DNA of 64,000 nucleotides from positions 413,275 through 477,274 of the forward strand of contig NZ_JAAGVC010000001.1 in NCBI RefSeq assembly GCF_010858045.1. Reading direction: 5' to 3'. The position numbers were made by a program, and so were the translations under genes. Of the stretch, positions 41,632-50,363 are shown one piece after another (within the stretch, counting starts at the first letter, position 1; the number at the start of each line of letters is the position of its first letter). This DNA is from Nocardia cyriacigeorgica (GTDB taxonomy: Bacteria; Actinomycetota; Actinomycetes; Mycobacteriales; Mycobacteriaceae). Under the pieces are notes generated by a model. The model saw only the letters and a list, made by a program, of their open reading frames with translations. It did no database searches and had not been told where the DNA came from.

Positions 41632-42624
41632 ATGCGCACGCGCACTTTGGGCACACAGGGTCTGGTCGTCTCCGCGCAGGGGCTCGGCTGTATGGGCATG
41701 AGCGTGGCCTACGGGCCGGCCGAGGAGTCCGAGAGCATCGCCGCGATACACACCGCGCTGGATCTCGGCGTGCTGATGCTCGACACCGCGGACATGTACG
41801 GCCCGCACCGCAACGAGGAACTGATCGCCACCGCGCTGGGCGATCGCCGCCGCGACGTGGTGCTCGCCTCCAAGTTCGGCAACGAGATCGACGACGACGG
41901 CAACCTCACCTGGCGGATCAACGGCCGCCCCGAGTATGTCCGCAAGAGCATCGACGGCACCCTGCGCCGCCTCGGCACCGACTACCTCGACCTGTACTAC
42001 CAGCACCGGGTGGATCCGGAGGTGCCGGTGGAGGAAACCTTCGGCGCGATGGCGGAGCTGGTGGCCGCGGGCAAGGTGCGCTATCTCGGCATCTCCGAGG
42101 CCTCCGCCGAGACGCTGCGCCGGGCCGACGCGGTCCATCCGCTCAGCGCGATCCAGACCGAATACTCCTTGTTCACCAGGGATGTCGAGGACAACGGCGT
42201 GCTGGACACCGCACGCGAACTCGGTATCGGCTTCGTCGCCTACAGTCCGCTCGGCCGCGGCTTCCTCTCCGGCGCGATCCGCTCGATCGACGACCTCGCC
42301 GCCGACGACTTCCGCCGCGTCTCACCGCGATTCCAAGGCGAGAACTTCGCCAAGAATCTCGCCGTGGTCGACAAACTGCGCGAGCTGGCCGACGCCAAGG
42401 GCGTCACCCCCGCCCAGTTGGCGCTGAGCTGGGTGCTCTCGCGCGGGGATGACGTCGTCGCGATACCCGGAACCACCAAACCGGAGCATGTGGTGCAGAA
42501 CGTCGCGGTGGAGCAGATCGTGCTCGAACCCGAGGAACTCGCCGCCATCGAAGCCGTCGCGCCCACCGGAGTCGCGGCGGGCGAGCGCTACCCGGCGCCC
42601 GCGATGGCGCAGCTCGGCCGCTGA
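41632..42624 (+). CDS. Aldo-keto reductase
   Basis: A 330-residue NADPH-dependent AKR of the YajO/AKR13-like group. Catalytic residues appear as DTADMYG (Asp, Tyr), ASKFG (Lys) and YYQHRVD (His). The cofactor end reads [15 protein letters not shown]. Ribosome site TAGGAG. Second gene of the rightward tailoring unit. Reduces a ketone or aldehyde of the pathway product or a cleavage product; the substrate is inferred only from context. Confidence 0.93.
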   Translation: MRTRTLGTQGLVVSAQGLGCMGMSVAYGPAEESESIAAIHTALDLGVLMLDTADMYGPHRNEELIATALGDRRRDVVLASKFGNEIDDDGNLTWRINGRPEYVRKSIDGTLRRLGTDYLDLYYQHRVDPEVPVEETFGAMAELVAAGKVRYLGISEASAETLRRADAVHPLSAIQTEYSLFTRDVEDNGVLDTARELGIGFVAYSPLGRGFLSGAIRSIDDLAADDFRRVSPRFQGENFAKNLAVVDKLRELADAKGVTPAQLALSWVLSRGDDVVAIPGTTKPEHVVQNVAVEQIVLEPEELAAIEAVAPTGVAAGERYPAPAMAQLGR

Positions 42625-42646
42625 TCCGCGGAGGGACGACGACGCT

Positions 42647-44077
42647 ATGGCGAATATGTATCTGGAGGGGAATTTCGCCCCCGTCCAGCAGGAACTCACC
42701 GCTTTCGATCTCGAGGTGACCGGCACGATCCCCGACTTCCTCGACGGCCGATATGTCCGCAACGGCCCGAATCCGATCGGCGAGGTCGATCCGCAGACCT
42801 ACCACTGGTTCATGGGCGATGGCATGGTGCACGGCGTGCGTCTGGCGGAGGGGAACGCACGCTGGTACCGCAATCGCTGGGTGCGCGTCTCGGATCCGGC
42901 GAACCCGCCGAAGCATCGGGCGGGCATCGAGTTGTTCGGCGCGAACACCAATGTCATCGGGCACGCGGGCAAGACGCTGGCTCTGATCGAGGGCGGTATG
43001 GCCAACTACGAGCTCGACGAGGAACTCGACACCGTCGGTCCCTGCGATTTCGACGGCACCCTGCCCGGCGGCTACACCGCGCATCCGCACCGTGACCCGG
43101 TGACCGGCGAATTGCATGCGATCACCCATTTCTTCGGCCGCGGCGACATCGTGCAGTACTCGGTGATCGATGTGCGGGGGCGCGCCCGGCGCATCGTCGA
43201 CATCCCGATCCGCGGAGTGCCGATGATGCACGACTTCTCGTTGACCGAGAAGTATGTCGTGCTCTACGACCTGCCGGTGACCTTCGATCCGCAGGCGGCG
43301 GCCGCGATGACGATGCCACGGCCGCTGCGCTATCCCACGCGACTTCTGCTGTCGGCCCTCATCGGCCGGGTGCGGGTGCCCGATCCGATCACCGCCATGG
43401 TCGGACGCCGGATGCGGCCCAACGACCGGCTGCCCGCCCGGTGGAATCCGGCCCACCCCGCCCGGGTCGGTCTGCTGCCGCGCGAGGGCACCGCCGCCGA
43501 TATCCGCTGGTTCGATGTGTCGCCGTGCTATGTGTTCCACCCGCTCAACGCCTACGACGACGGTGACACGGTGGTGCTGGATGTGGTCCGGCATCCGCGC
43601 ATGTTCGTCACCGATCGCAACGGACCGGACGAGGGCCCGACCACGCTCGATCGCTGGATCGTCGATCCGCGCGCCGGCGCGGTCCGCGAATCGCGCCTGG
43701 ACGACCGCTCACAGGAGTTCCCACGTATCGACGAACGACTGGTCGGCCGCAAGCACCGGTACGGCTACACCATGGAGGCGCTCGGCGGCGGCAGCCCGGC
43801 GGGTGCGCTGTTCAAACACGACCTGGTCGCTGGCACCACGATCGAGAAGCGGCTCGGCCCGGGTATCCAGCCGAGCGAGTTCAGCTTCGTCCCGAGCCGC
43901 CCGGACGCGGCCGAGGACGAGGGCGTGCTCATGGGCTACCAGTACAACGAGGCCACGCGGCGCAGTGATCTGCTGATCCTGGATGCGCAGACGATGTCGA
44001 CGATGGCCACCGTCCATTTGCCGGACCGGGTGCCCAATGGTTTTCACGGCAGCTGGATTCCCACCACCGATGCCTGA
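42647..44077 (+). CDS. Carotenoid oxygenase (RPE65/CCD family) in the PKS region
   Basis: A 476-residue Fe(II) dioxygenase. The four His contexts are present: TAHPHRD, MMHDFSLTEKY, FHPLNAYDDG and FHGSWIP. It is about 40 residues longer than the paralogue at 64-1368 owing to an insert around residues 222-262. ATG 42647 lies 22 bases after the AKR stop with GGAGGG upstream. Cleaves conjugated polyenes to aldehydes; next to a polyene-type PKS it may cleave the polyketide itself, with the AKR reducing the aldehyde. That role is inference. Confidence 0.92.
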   Translation: MANMYLEGNFAPVQQELTAFDLEVTGTIPDFLDGRYVRNGPNPIGEVDPQTYHWFMGDGMVHGVRLAEGNARWYRNRWVRVSDPANPPKHRAGIELFGANTNVIGHAGKTLALIEGGMANYELDEELDTVGPCDFDGTLPGGYTAHPHRDPVTGELHAITHFFGRGDIVQYSVIDVRGRARRIVDIPIRGVPMMHDFSLTEKYVVLYDLPVTFDPQAAAAMTMPRPLRYPTRLLLSALIGRVRVPDPITAMVGRRMRPNDRLPARWNPAHPARVGLLPREGTAADIRWFDVSPCYVFHPLNAYDDGDTVVLDVVRHPRMFVTDRNGPDEGPTTLDRWIVDPRAGAVRESRLDDRSQEFPRIDERLVGRKHRYGYTMEALGGGSPAGALFKHDLVAGTTIEKRLGPGIQPSEFSFVPSRPDAAEDEGVLMGYQYNEATRRSDLLILDAQTMSTMATVHLPDRVPNGFHGSWIPTTDA

Positions 44078-44086
44078 AAGGCTGCG

Positions 44087-44737
44087 ATGAAGACACTCCG
44101 GATGACCGAGGATCTGCTGTCCTACGTCACCGAGCACACCAATCTGTACGACACCGTCCAGCACGAGCTGGTCGCCGAGACGGCCCGGCTCGGCGGCCCG
44201 GCCATCATGCAGGTCGGACCGGATCAGGGCGCCTTCCTGACGGTGCTGACCCGGCTGATGGGTGTGCATACCGCGATCGAGATCGGCACCTTCACCGGCT
44301 ATTCGGCCCTGTCGATCGCCAGGGGATTGGCTCCCGGCGGCCGATTGATCACCTGCGAGGTGAATCCGGCCTGGGCGCCGATCGCGACGGCGGCCTGGCG
44401 GGAGGCCGGCGTGGCCGACCGGGTGGACCTGCGTATGGGTCCGGCCATCGACACCATTCGCGCCCTCGACCCAGGCATCTCGATCGATCTGGCGTTCGTC
44501 GACGCCGACAAGACCGGTTATCTCGACTACTACGAGGAACTGCTGCCGCGGCTGCGCCCCGGCGGTGCGATGCTGGTGGACAACGTGCTGTGGTTCGGCA
44601 CCGTGGTGCAGCCGCCGTTCGACGAATCCACCACCGCCATCAGGGAATTCAACGACCATGTGCGCCGCGACGACCGCGTCGACGTGGTCGTGCTCACCAT
44701 CGGCGACGGGCTCTCGCTGATCCGCAAGCGGGATTGA
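44087..44737 (+). CDS. O-methyltransferase (catechol/caffeoyl-CoA OMT type)
   Basis: A 216-residue SAM-dependent methyltransferase. SAM motif I is AIEIGTFTGYSALSIA, motif II is ITCEVN, and the metal-binding FVDADKTGYLDYYEELLP and LVDNVLWFG blocks place it in the cation-dependent COMT/CCoAOMT family, which methylates vicinal hydroxyls. Last gene of the DUF1772-AKR-CCD unit, 9 bases after the carotenoid oxygenase, and followed by a strong hairpin. SAM could come from the cluster's metK. Confidence 0.93.
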   Translation: MKTLRMTEDLLSYVTEHTNLYDTVQHELVAETARLGGPAIMQVGPDQGAFLTVLTRLMGVHTAIEIGTFTGYSALSIARGLAPGGRLITCEVNPAWAPIATAAWREAGVADRVDLRMGPAIDTIRALDPGISIDLAFVDADKTGYLDYYEELLPRLRPGGAMLVDNVLWFGTVVQPPFDESTTAIREFNDHVRRDDRVDVVVLTIGDGLSLIRKRD

Positions 44738-44754
44738 ACCGCACGAACGCCGCG

Positions 44755-44788
44755 ACGGCCGGTCGGCACCCAGGTGCCGACCGGCCGT
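44755..44788. terminator. Strong bidirectional terminator hairpin
   Basis: ACGGCCGGTCGGCACC (44755-44770) is exactly complementary to GGTGCCGACCGGCCGT (44773-44788) with only two bases between (about 15 bp effective stem), then TTTCTC. It separates the rightward tailoring unit from the convergent DUF1772 gene. Confidence 0.85.
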
Positions 44789-44791
44789 TTC

Positions 44792-45265
44792 TCATGGCAG
44801 GAACAGTTGCGCGCAGAGGCCGGTGAGCGCGACGAGCTGGATCGCCACCCGCAGGTTGATCACGCTGTCCCAGCGGGCCTGTAGCTCGCGCGCGTCGGGC
44901 AGCGTCTGCTCGGCCCGCGCGGCGGCGCTGAACTTTTCGTTGACCGGCTTGGCGATGGTCAGGTAGATGCCCATCCACGCCGCCAGCGCCAGCACGGCCA
45001 CACCGCCGGCGATGGCGGCCTCGGTCCGTCCGGCCAGCGCGCTGGCGATGACACTCAGTACGGCCAGGCCCATGCCGAGTCCGCCGGGCACCGGCAGACG
45101 CCGATCGCCGTAGTAGTGGACCCAGCCGACCAGATGGGTCAGTGCCCGCTCGTCGAGGTGCCGCAGCGAGGTGCGCCAGACGACGGCGGCGAAGGTGTCG
45201 GTGCCGTAGGTGACGGCGCAACCGAGGATCGCCATGGTGGCCAGTGCGTAACTGAGGTGGTTCAC
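44792..45265 (-). CDS. DUF1772 (anthrone-oxygenase-like) membrane protein, second copy
   Basis: A 157-residue paralogue of the protein at 41145-41615, with the same helix layout (ALATMAILGCAVTYGTDTFAAVVW start; RWDSVINLRVAIQ end). The start is GTG 45265 with GGAGGA 4 bases upstream. Divergent from the FAD monooxygenase across 190 bases. Two related copies in one cluster may form a heteromer or act on successive intermediates. Confidence 0.75.
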   Translation of the reverse strand: MNHLSYALATMAILGCAVTYGTDTFAAVVWRTSLRHLDERALTHLVGWVHYYGDRRLPVPGGLGMGLAVLSVIASALAGRTEAAIAGGVAVLALAAWMGIYLTIAKPVNEKFSAAARAEQTLPDARELQARWDSVINLRVAIQLVALTGLCAQLFLP

Positions 45266-45455
45266 GTTGTCCTCCGATGGGTAGCGGTGATCGGCCACCA
45301 GTGTCTTGTGCCGACCTTTCCTCGGCCTGGACCGCAGTGCACCATCGAGTCCCGTTGCGCCAGTTCGGATCATGCTGCGCTCGAGGTTTCCTCGTGCACC
45401 TGCCGCCAGGGTGGAACCGGACGTTACCGGCCGACGCGGGGACAGGGAGTTTCGC

Positions 45456-46667
45456 ATGAGCACAGCGGTTCGGCGGGTCATGATCGCAGGCGGCGGGATC
45501 GGCGGGTTGTCCGCCGCGCTCGCCTTGCGGCGCCGAGGCATCGACGCGGTGGTCTTCGAAAGCGCGCGACACCTGCGCGACGGCGGTGCGGGACTGCATA
45601 TCTGGAGCAACGGCATGCTGGCACTGGATGCGCTCGGCGTCGCCGAGGAGGTGCTGCGGATCGCGCCCGTGCAGACCGTCTGCGAGTTCCGCACCGCGCG
45701 CGGCGAGCGCATCGGCTCCTGGCCGGTGGGCGAATTCGCCGCCAAGTACGGCAGGCCAACGGTGGCGATCGGGCGCTCGGAGCTACATCGGATCCTGTTG
45801 CGTGCCTTGACCGATACCGAGATCCGCACCGGTGCCGAGGTGACCGGATTCCAGCAGGACGGCGACGGCGTGACGGTGCGCTTCGCCGACGGCGGCAGCG
45901 AACGCGGCGAACTGCTCATCGGCGCCGACGGCGTGCACTCCGCGGTGCGGCGAACCCTCGTCGGCGATCGTCCGCCGCGCTACACCGGCTACATCGCCTG
46001 GCGCGGTGAGGCGAGCGTCGGCCCCGAGGTCGTGGCGCCAGGCACGTTCTGCGCATTGTTCGGTCCTGGTACCCGATTCACCTACTACGACGTCGCGCCG
46101 GGCCGGACCTACTGGATGAGCGTGGCGAACGGTGCGCCGCACGGCGTCGACCGCGGCGATGTGATCGACATGCTCGCCGACCGCCACCGCGGATGGCCCG
46201 AACCCGTCGCCCAGCTGCTCACCGCGACGCCGGCCGAACAGGTGCTGCGCCACGACGTCATCGACCGGGCACCCATCCGCCGCTGGGGCCGGGGCCGGGT
46301 CAGCCTGCTCGGCGACGCGGCGCATCCGATCACCTTCAATATCGGACAGGGTGCGTGCCAGGCGATCGAGGACGCGCTGATCCTGGCCGAGCATCTCGAC
46401 GGCACCACCGACCCGATCGCCGCCCTGCGTTCCTATGAGCGCGAACGCATTCCACGCACGGCACGGATGCAGCGGATGGCGTGGCGGATCGGGCGGATGG
46501 GCGCATGGGAGAACCCCGCCGCCATCTGGCTCAGAGAGCGGTTCATGAAGGCGTCCTGGGATCGTTTCGCCTTCCGCGCGGCCGAGCAGGAGCAAGTCGC
46601 GTACGCCACCCGCTATCGCGCCGACATCGACCGATCCAATCGAACGAACCGACAGGAGCTGACATGA
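45456..46667 (+). CDS. FAD-dependent aromatic-type monooxygenase
   Basis: A 403-residue group A flavoprotein monooxygenase (PHBH/UbiH fold). The FAD Rossmann motif is MIAGGGIGGLSAALALRRRG near the N-terminus, the GD motif is VSLLGDAAHPITFNIGQGACQAIEDA, and a DG motif reads LLIGADGVHSAVR. ATG 45456 follows GGGAG. It overlaps the methyltransferase gene as ATGA, so the two act together: hydroxylation followed by methylation is the natural reading. Confidence 0.93.
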   Translation: MSTAVRRVMIAGGGIGGLSAALALRRRGIDAVVFESARHLRDGGAGLHIWSNGMLALDALGVAEEVLRIAPVQTVCEFRTARGERIGSWPVGEFAAKYGRPTVAIGRSELHRILLRALTDTEIRTGAEVTGFQQDGDGVTVRFADGGSERGELLIGADGVHSAVRRTLVGDRPPRYTGYIAWRGEASVGPEVVAPGTFCALFGPGTRFTYYDVAPGRTYWMSVANGAPHGVDRGDVIDMLADRHRGWPEPVAQLLTATPAEQVLRHDVIDRAPIRRWGRGRVSLLGDAAHPITFNIGQGACQAIEDALILAEHLDGTTDPIAALRSYERERIPRTARMQRMAWRIGRMGAWENPAAIWLRERFMKASWDRFAFRAAEQEQVAYATRYRADIDRSNRTNRQELT

Positions 46668-47374
46668 CCGACAGCGTCCAGCAGGACAACCACTTCTTCT
46701 CCGCCTGGGCGAACAGCTGGTGGGACAACGATTCGATGATGAACCCGCTGAAATCGTTCAACCCACTACGGTTCGCCTACTTCGATCGGTACCTGTCCTC
46801 GGGGTGGGAGGGTGTGCGCATTCTCGATGTCGGCTGCGGCGGCGGCTACACCACCGAATTCCTGCACGGACGCGGCGCGAAGGTCTCCGGTGTCGACGTC
46901 TCACCGAAGCTGGTGGAAGCGGCCACCAGGCACGCCGCGGAGACGGGCAAGGAGATCGAGTACAAGGTGGGGGCGGCCGAGGCACTGCCGTTCGACGACG
47001 CCACCTTCGACGTGGTGACCTGCGTCGACGTGCTCGAGCATGTCAAGAGCCCGGCGGATTCGGTGCGCGAGATCCATCGAGTGCTGAAGCCGGGTGGAAT
47101 CTTCTTCTACGACACCATCAACCGGACGATGCGGTCGCGGGTGATGATGATCTGGCTTCCGGAGCGGGTACTCGGCATCGTGCCAAAGGGTGCCCACGAT
47201 TGGGCGGATTTCATCACCCCGGAGGAGATGGACAACTACCTGCGGGCGACCGGGTTCACCCCGATCGGCGCCCCCAAGGGCATTGCCATCCGTGGGCAGA
47301 ACAAGGACGGAAGCCTCAAGGCCAAGCTGACCTCCGACACGTCGGCGCTGTATCTCGGGGTGGCACGCAAGTAG
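46664..47374 (+). CDS. UbiG-like SAM-dependent methyltransferase
   Basis: A 236-residue class I methyltransferase. N-terminal FSAWANSWWDNDSMMNPLKSFNPLR is the UbiG-type (3-demethylubiquinone-9 3-O-methyltransferase) opening; SAM motif I is ILDVGCGGGYTTEFL, motif II VSGVDVS, post-I VVTCVDVLEHVKSP. Coupled to the FAD monooxygenase by a 4-base overlap and closed by a perfect hairpin. Likely O-methylates the newly introduced hydroxyl. Confidence 0.92.
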   Translation: MTDSVQQDNHFFSAWANSWWDNDSMMNPLKSFNPLRFAYFDRYLSSGWEGVRILDVGCGGGYTTEFLHGRGAKVSGVDVSPKLVEAATRHAAETGKEIEYKVGAAEALPFDDATFDVVTCVDVLEHVKSPADSVREIHRVLKPGGIFFYDTINRTMRSRVMMIWLPERVLGIVPKGAHDWADFITPEEMDNYLRATGFTPIGAPKGIAIRGQNKDGSLKAKLTSDTSALYLGVARK

Positions 47375-47398
47375 CCGCCAGCAGAGCGGGTCGAGCCC

Positions 47399-47425
47399 GG
47401 AGCCCATGGCCGAGCCATGGGCTCC
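47399..47425. terminator. Perfect 12-bp terminator hairpin
   Basis: GGAGCCCATGGC (47399-47410), loop CGA, GCCATGGGCTCC (47414-47425), then GTTTCC. Located between the methyltransferase stop and the convergent SnoaL-like gene. Confidence 0.85.
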
Positions 47426-47440
47426 GTTTCCGTGACCGGA

Positions 47441-48235
47441 TCAGCGTTGCCAGCCGTGCGCCAGTTCCGCTGCGGCCACGGAGGTTTCGATCCACGGATC
47501 GCGACCGTGCACCTCGGTCAACGTGGTGCGCAGCCAGGTGTCGACCGGGGCGGTCGAATTCGCGAGCGCGCGCAGCGACCGCGCCGGGTCGGGTGACTCC
47601 ATGTGGTAGATGGCCACATCGCCGTCCGGGCCGGACCGACACCAGGCCAGTTCCCGCGAAATCTCCGCCGCTCGCCGCGCGGCGCGGTACTGCTCGCCGT
47701 GCTGCTCGTTGAGCTCCTTGTGCGCCTGCCGCCACTGGTCGAGCCGGCCGGGCAGGATCGGCAGGGTGCGAACCAACGGCACGTCGACGGAGCGCACCCT
47801 GGCGCGGCTGCGCGGACCCATCTTCCCGACACCGAGCTGGGCGAGGATGCTGGTGTCGACCCCGATGCCCCAGCGCTCGGCGATCAGTCCGTCCTGCAGC
47901 CGCCACACCACAACCCCTTTGGCGCTGATCTGCTTGCCGGTCGGCGCCAGTCCGAGGAATTCACCCGAATGCGTACCGCGCCAGGTGTTGTGGATGACGA
48001 CATGGTCGGCGTGGGCGCTCATGTCCTCGATCGTCACCTTCAGGTCCGGGAATCCGCCGCGCAATCCGGCGATGGTGTACTTGACGCCCGCCAGCCCCTC
48101 CGGTGCTCCCGGCAACGGCTGATGGTCGATCATGTCCTCGCGATAGATCTCGTCCACCACCGAGAAATCGCCCTGGTTGACGAATTCGTCGAAAACCCTT
48201 CGGATGATTGCCTTGTTGGCCTCTGCGGACACCAC
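47441..48235 (-). CDS. SnoaL-like protein with extra C-terminal domain
   Basis: A 264-residue protein. Residues about 1-135 are a SnoaL/NTF2-like domain (IIRRVFDEFVNQGDFSVVDEIYREDMIDHQPLPG, then FPDLKVTIEDMSAHADHVVIHNTWRGTHSG), the fold of polyketide cyclases and ester-cyclase-like proteins, including His and Asp residues in the pocket. About 125 further residues (VRTLPILPGRLDQWRQAHKELN onward) form a second, unrecognised domain that resembles a ferredoxin-like alpha/beta barrel. The start is GTG 48235 after AAGGAG. It may cyclise or hydrate the polyketide; the extra domain is unusual. Confidence 0.8.
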   Translation of the reverse strand: MVSAEANKAIIRRVFDEFVNQGDFSVVDEIYREDMIDHQPLPGAPEGLAGVKYTIAGLRGGFPDLKVTIEDMSAHADHVVIHNTWRGTHSGEFLGLAPTGKQISAKGVVVWRLQDGLIAERWGIGVDTSILAQLGVGKMGPRSRARVRSVDVPLVRTLPILPGRLDQWRQAHKELNEQHGEQYRAARRAAEISRELAWCRSGPDGDVAIYHMESPDPARSLRALANSTAPVDTWLRTTLTEVHGRDPWIETSVAAAELAHGWQR

Positions 48236-48396
48236 TCACACTCCTTGGTCATCGCGTGACAGACCGGCGAGCCCGGTCCCTGGCTCAGCCAAGTGTCTCG
48301 ATCAGACCCAGCACGGCCCTTGAACAGAAGTGGTGCGCATCTTGCGGGTCGCCGCGGACTCGGCCGGCGGGCCGAGTTCGCGGTGCGCTCGCGCGA

Positions 48397-49062
48397 TCAG
48401 CCGAGGCTGAAGGGCTGGCCCCACAGGCGCAGTTCGGAACGCCCGGTCTTGGTGGTGACTTCGACGCCGACGAAGGCGCGGGCCTGAGCGTAGCCGGCAC
48501 AGCCGTCGAGGCCGAGGGTGGAATCGGCCCAGGTGACCGAGGCCTGCTGCTCCTTGAAGCTGTAGCCGCGCAGGTAGCTCTTCTCGCCGTAGGCGTCGGG
48601 ACCTTCCAGGTCGAGCAGCCAGAAGGTTTCGGCCTGTCCGGGTCCGAGGGTGAGGTTGGCACCGGAGGTGACGCCGCCGCTGCCCTTGCCTTCCCAGGTG
48701 GTGGCTCCGTTGGCGCCGCCGGTTCCGGTGCCGCCGCTGATGTCGACCTGGCAGCCGACCACGTAGCCGGGGTAGATCTTGGAGTACTGGTGCGAGCCGT
48801 GGATCTGCACCTCGGCCCGACCGGATGCCCAGACGTTGCGGTGCAGCGGAGTCGAGCCCATCGACGGACTGATGTTGACCGATTCGTTCGTGAGCCGGAT
48901 GGTGACGGCGGTGCCGTCGGGCAGGGTCTGGGTGATCTCACCGCCGGGCAGCGGGATGAAGGTGTCGGCGTGGGCGGCGCCGGTGGAGAACAGGCCGAGG
49001 GCAAGGGTGGCGGTCGCCGCGGCACCGGCCAGGCGGGCGGCGGCCTTCTTCAGGCTGGTCAT
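48397..49062 (-). CDS. MspA family porin
   Basis: A 221-residue exported beta-barrel porin of the mycolate outer membrane. The signal peptide ends AHA before DTFIPLPGG, the conserved mature start of MspA proteins. The barrel-rim motifs ITQTLPDGTAVTIRL and VNISPSMGSTPLHRNVWASG, the GYVVGCQVDI block and the C-terminal YAQARAFVGVEV are present. It is tandem with a related porin gene 53 bases away. Porins let small hydrophilic solutes cross the mycomembrane. Confidence 0.93.
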   Translation of the reverse strand: MTSLKKAAARLAGAAATATLALGLFSTGAAHADTFIPLPGGEITQTLPDGTAVTIRLTNESVNISPSMGSTPLHRNVWASGRAEVQIHGSHQYSKIYPGYVVGCQVDISGGTGTGGANGATTWEGKGSGGVTSGANLTLGPGQAETFWLLDLEGPDAYGEKSYLRGYSFKEQQASVTWADSTLGLDGCAGYAQARAFVGVEVTTKTGRSELRLWGQPFSLG

Positions 49063-49115
49063 GATGGGGTGCCTTTCAGGGCTGTGAACGGTTGCGCGAG
49101 AACGGGTCGGGGCGA

Positions 49116-49754
49116 TCAGCCGATGCTGAACGGCTGGCCGTACAGGGTGGTCTTGGAGTAGTTCGTGCCGATGATCTCGACGACGGTGTAGGCGCGCGCC
49201 TGCGCGTAACCGCCACAGCCCTGGATCTGGAGTTCGACGTCCTTGTAGCTGACGTGGTAGGTGCCCTTCTCGACGATGTCGAAGCCCTCGACGCCGACGA
49301 ACTTCACTTCGCCGGGCCCGATCTTCACTCCGATGGTGCCGCTGGCGTTCACCCCGGTGGTGGTGATGCCACCGGACACGCCCGCGGAGATGGCGTTGTC
49401 GGCGATGCTGACCTGGCAGCCGACGATGTAGCCGGTGTTGATCCTGGAGGCGCCGTGGGTCGAGGAGTTGTTGGTGCCAGGGGCGCCGCTGCCGCCGACG
49501 AAGGGCTTCGGGTCGCCCTTCGGGGTGGCCGCGACGTCGGCGATCACGGTGCCGCTCACCCAGGCCACCCGGCCCGCGCCGTTGGCCGCCATCGACGGCG
49601 AGATCAGCGCGCTCTCTGCGACCCGCTTGATCGTGACGTCCGGCCCGGCCTTCTCGCCGTCGGGCAGCGGCACGAAAGTGTCCGCGGTGGCCGTGCCGCT
49701 CGCGAGACCGAGAGCGGCCGTGGCCAGCGCGGAGGCAGCAAGGATTTTTCGCAT
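49116..49754 (-). CDS. MspA family porin
   Basis: A 212-residue paralogue of the gene at 48397-49062. The signal peptide (MRKILAASALATAALGLASGTATA) is followed by DTFVPLPDGEK; SALISPSMAANGAGRVAWVSG, GYIVGCQVSI and YAQARAYTVVEI repeat the family blocks. ATG 49754 has GAGGAA upstream; the longer frame has no better site. Divergent from the siderophore transporter operon; the 609-base gap between them holds an iron box near the transporter. Confidence 0.93.
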   Translation of the reverse strand: MRKILAASALATAALGLASGTATADTFVPLPDGEKAGPDVTIKRVAESALISPSMAANGAGRVAWVSGTVIADVAATPKGDPKPFVGGSGAPGTNNSSTHGASRINTGYIVGCQVSIADNAISAGVSGGITTTGVNASGTIGVKIGPGEVKFVGVEGFDIVEKGTYHVSYKDVELQIQGCGGYAQARAYTVVEIIGTNYSKTTLYGQPFSIG

Positions 49755-50224
49755 CGTTGGGGATTCCTCATCAGCAGGGGGTGAGTCGAACACGCTCGTA
49801 GGAAACTCTCGGCGACCGCGAGCGGGACTCGTATCGGACAGGGGGAAGGCCTATCACGCCTGGGAACACCGGTAGGCGCCATACGCCGTACAAAAGAGGG
49901 AAGAGTCACACTCTGCGCGTGAATCCTCGTGCTGTGCAGCAAAGTTCGCTAACGATAGAAGGTCGGCCGGTTGCCGCCTGCGCTTCCGAATTGTGGTGCT
50001 GGCCGCTCGTCGAAGTCGATCCGGCGGTGAATCGGCGCCGCTCATAGGGCTTTTCGGCGTCGGAGCCGGTTTTCAGCGACTTCCCCGCAAAGCGATTCTG
50101 TGTCATGGTGGATCGAGTCCGCCGCGCGGCGATGGGTGCGTATGGCACGGCCGTGGGGGTCGCGGTCCAGGGGGTCGGTTGCTCGAATCGGGAGCCGAAC
50201 GAAGATCGGACAAACCCGACATGC
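49755..50224. other. Intergenic stretch before the siderophore locus
   Basis: About 470 bases between the porin start and the iron box. The frames seen here are Arg/Ser-rich and lack family features. I find no gene, repeat or hairpin I can support. It presumably carries the leftward porin promoter. Confidence 0.45.
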
Positions 50225-50243
50225 ATAGGTTAGGCTAACCTTC
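50225..50243. promoter_or_regulatory. IdeR/DtxR-type iron box
   Basis: The sequence ATAGGTTAGGCTAACCTTC matches 16 of 19 positions of the actinobacterial iron-box consensus (TTAGGTTAGGCTAACCTAA). Located about 120 bases before the first permease start. Iron-loaded IdeR would repress transport genes here. Confidence 0.8.
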
Positions 50244-50363
50244 ATCGACCTGTAGTTACTCTACCTAAATACCCTCCGACCTGCCGAAATCATGGGAGAA
50301 CGACACCCCGATGGACAGTGCTCTAGCCGCACCGGAGCGCGGTGCCGAACGCGGAGATGGCCG

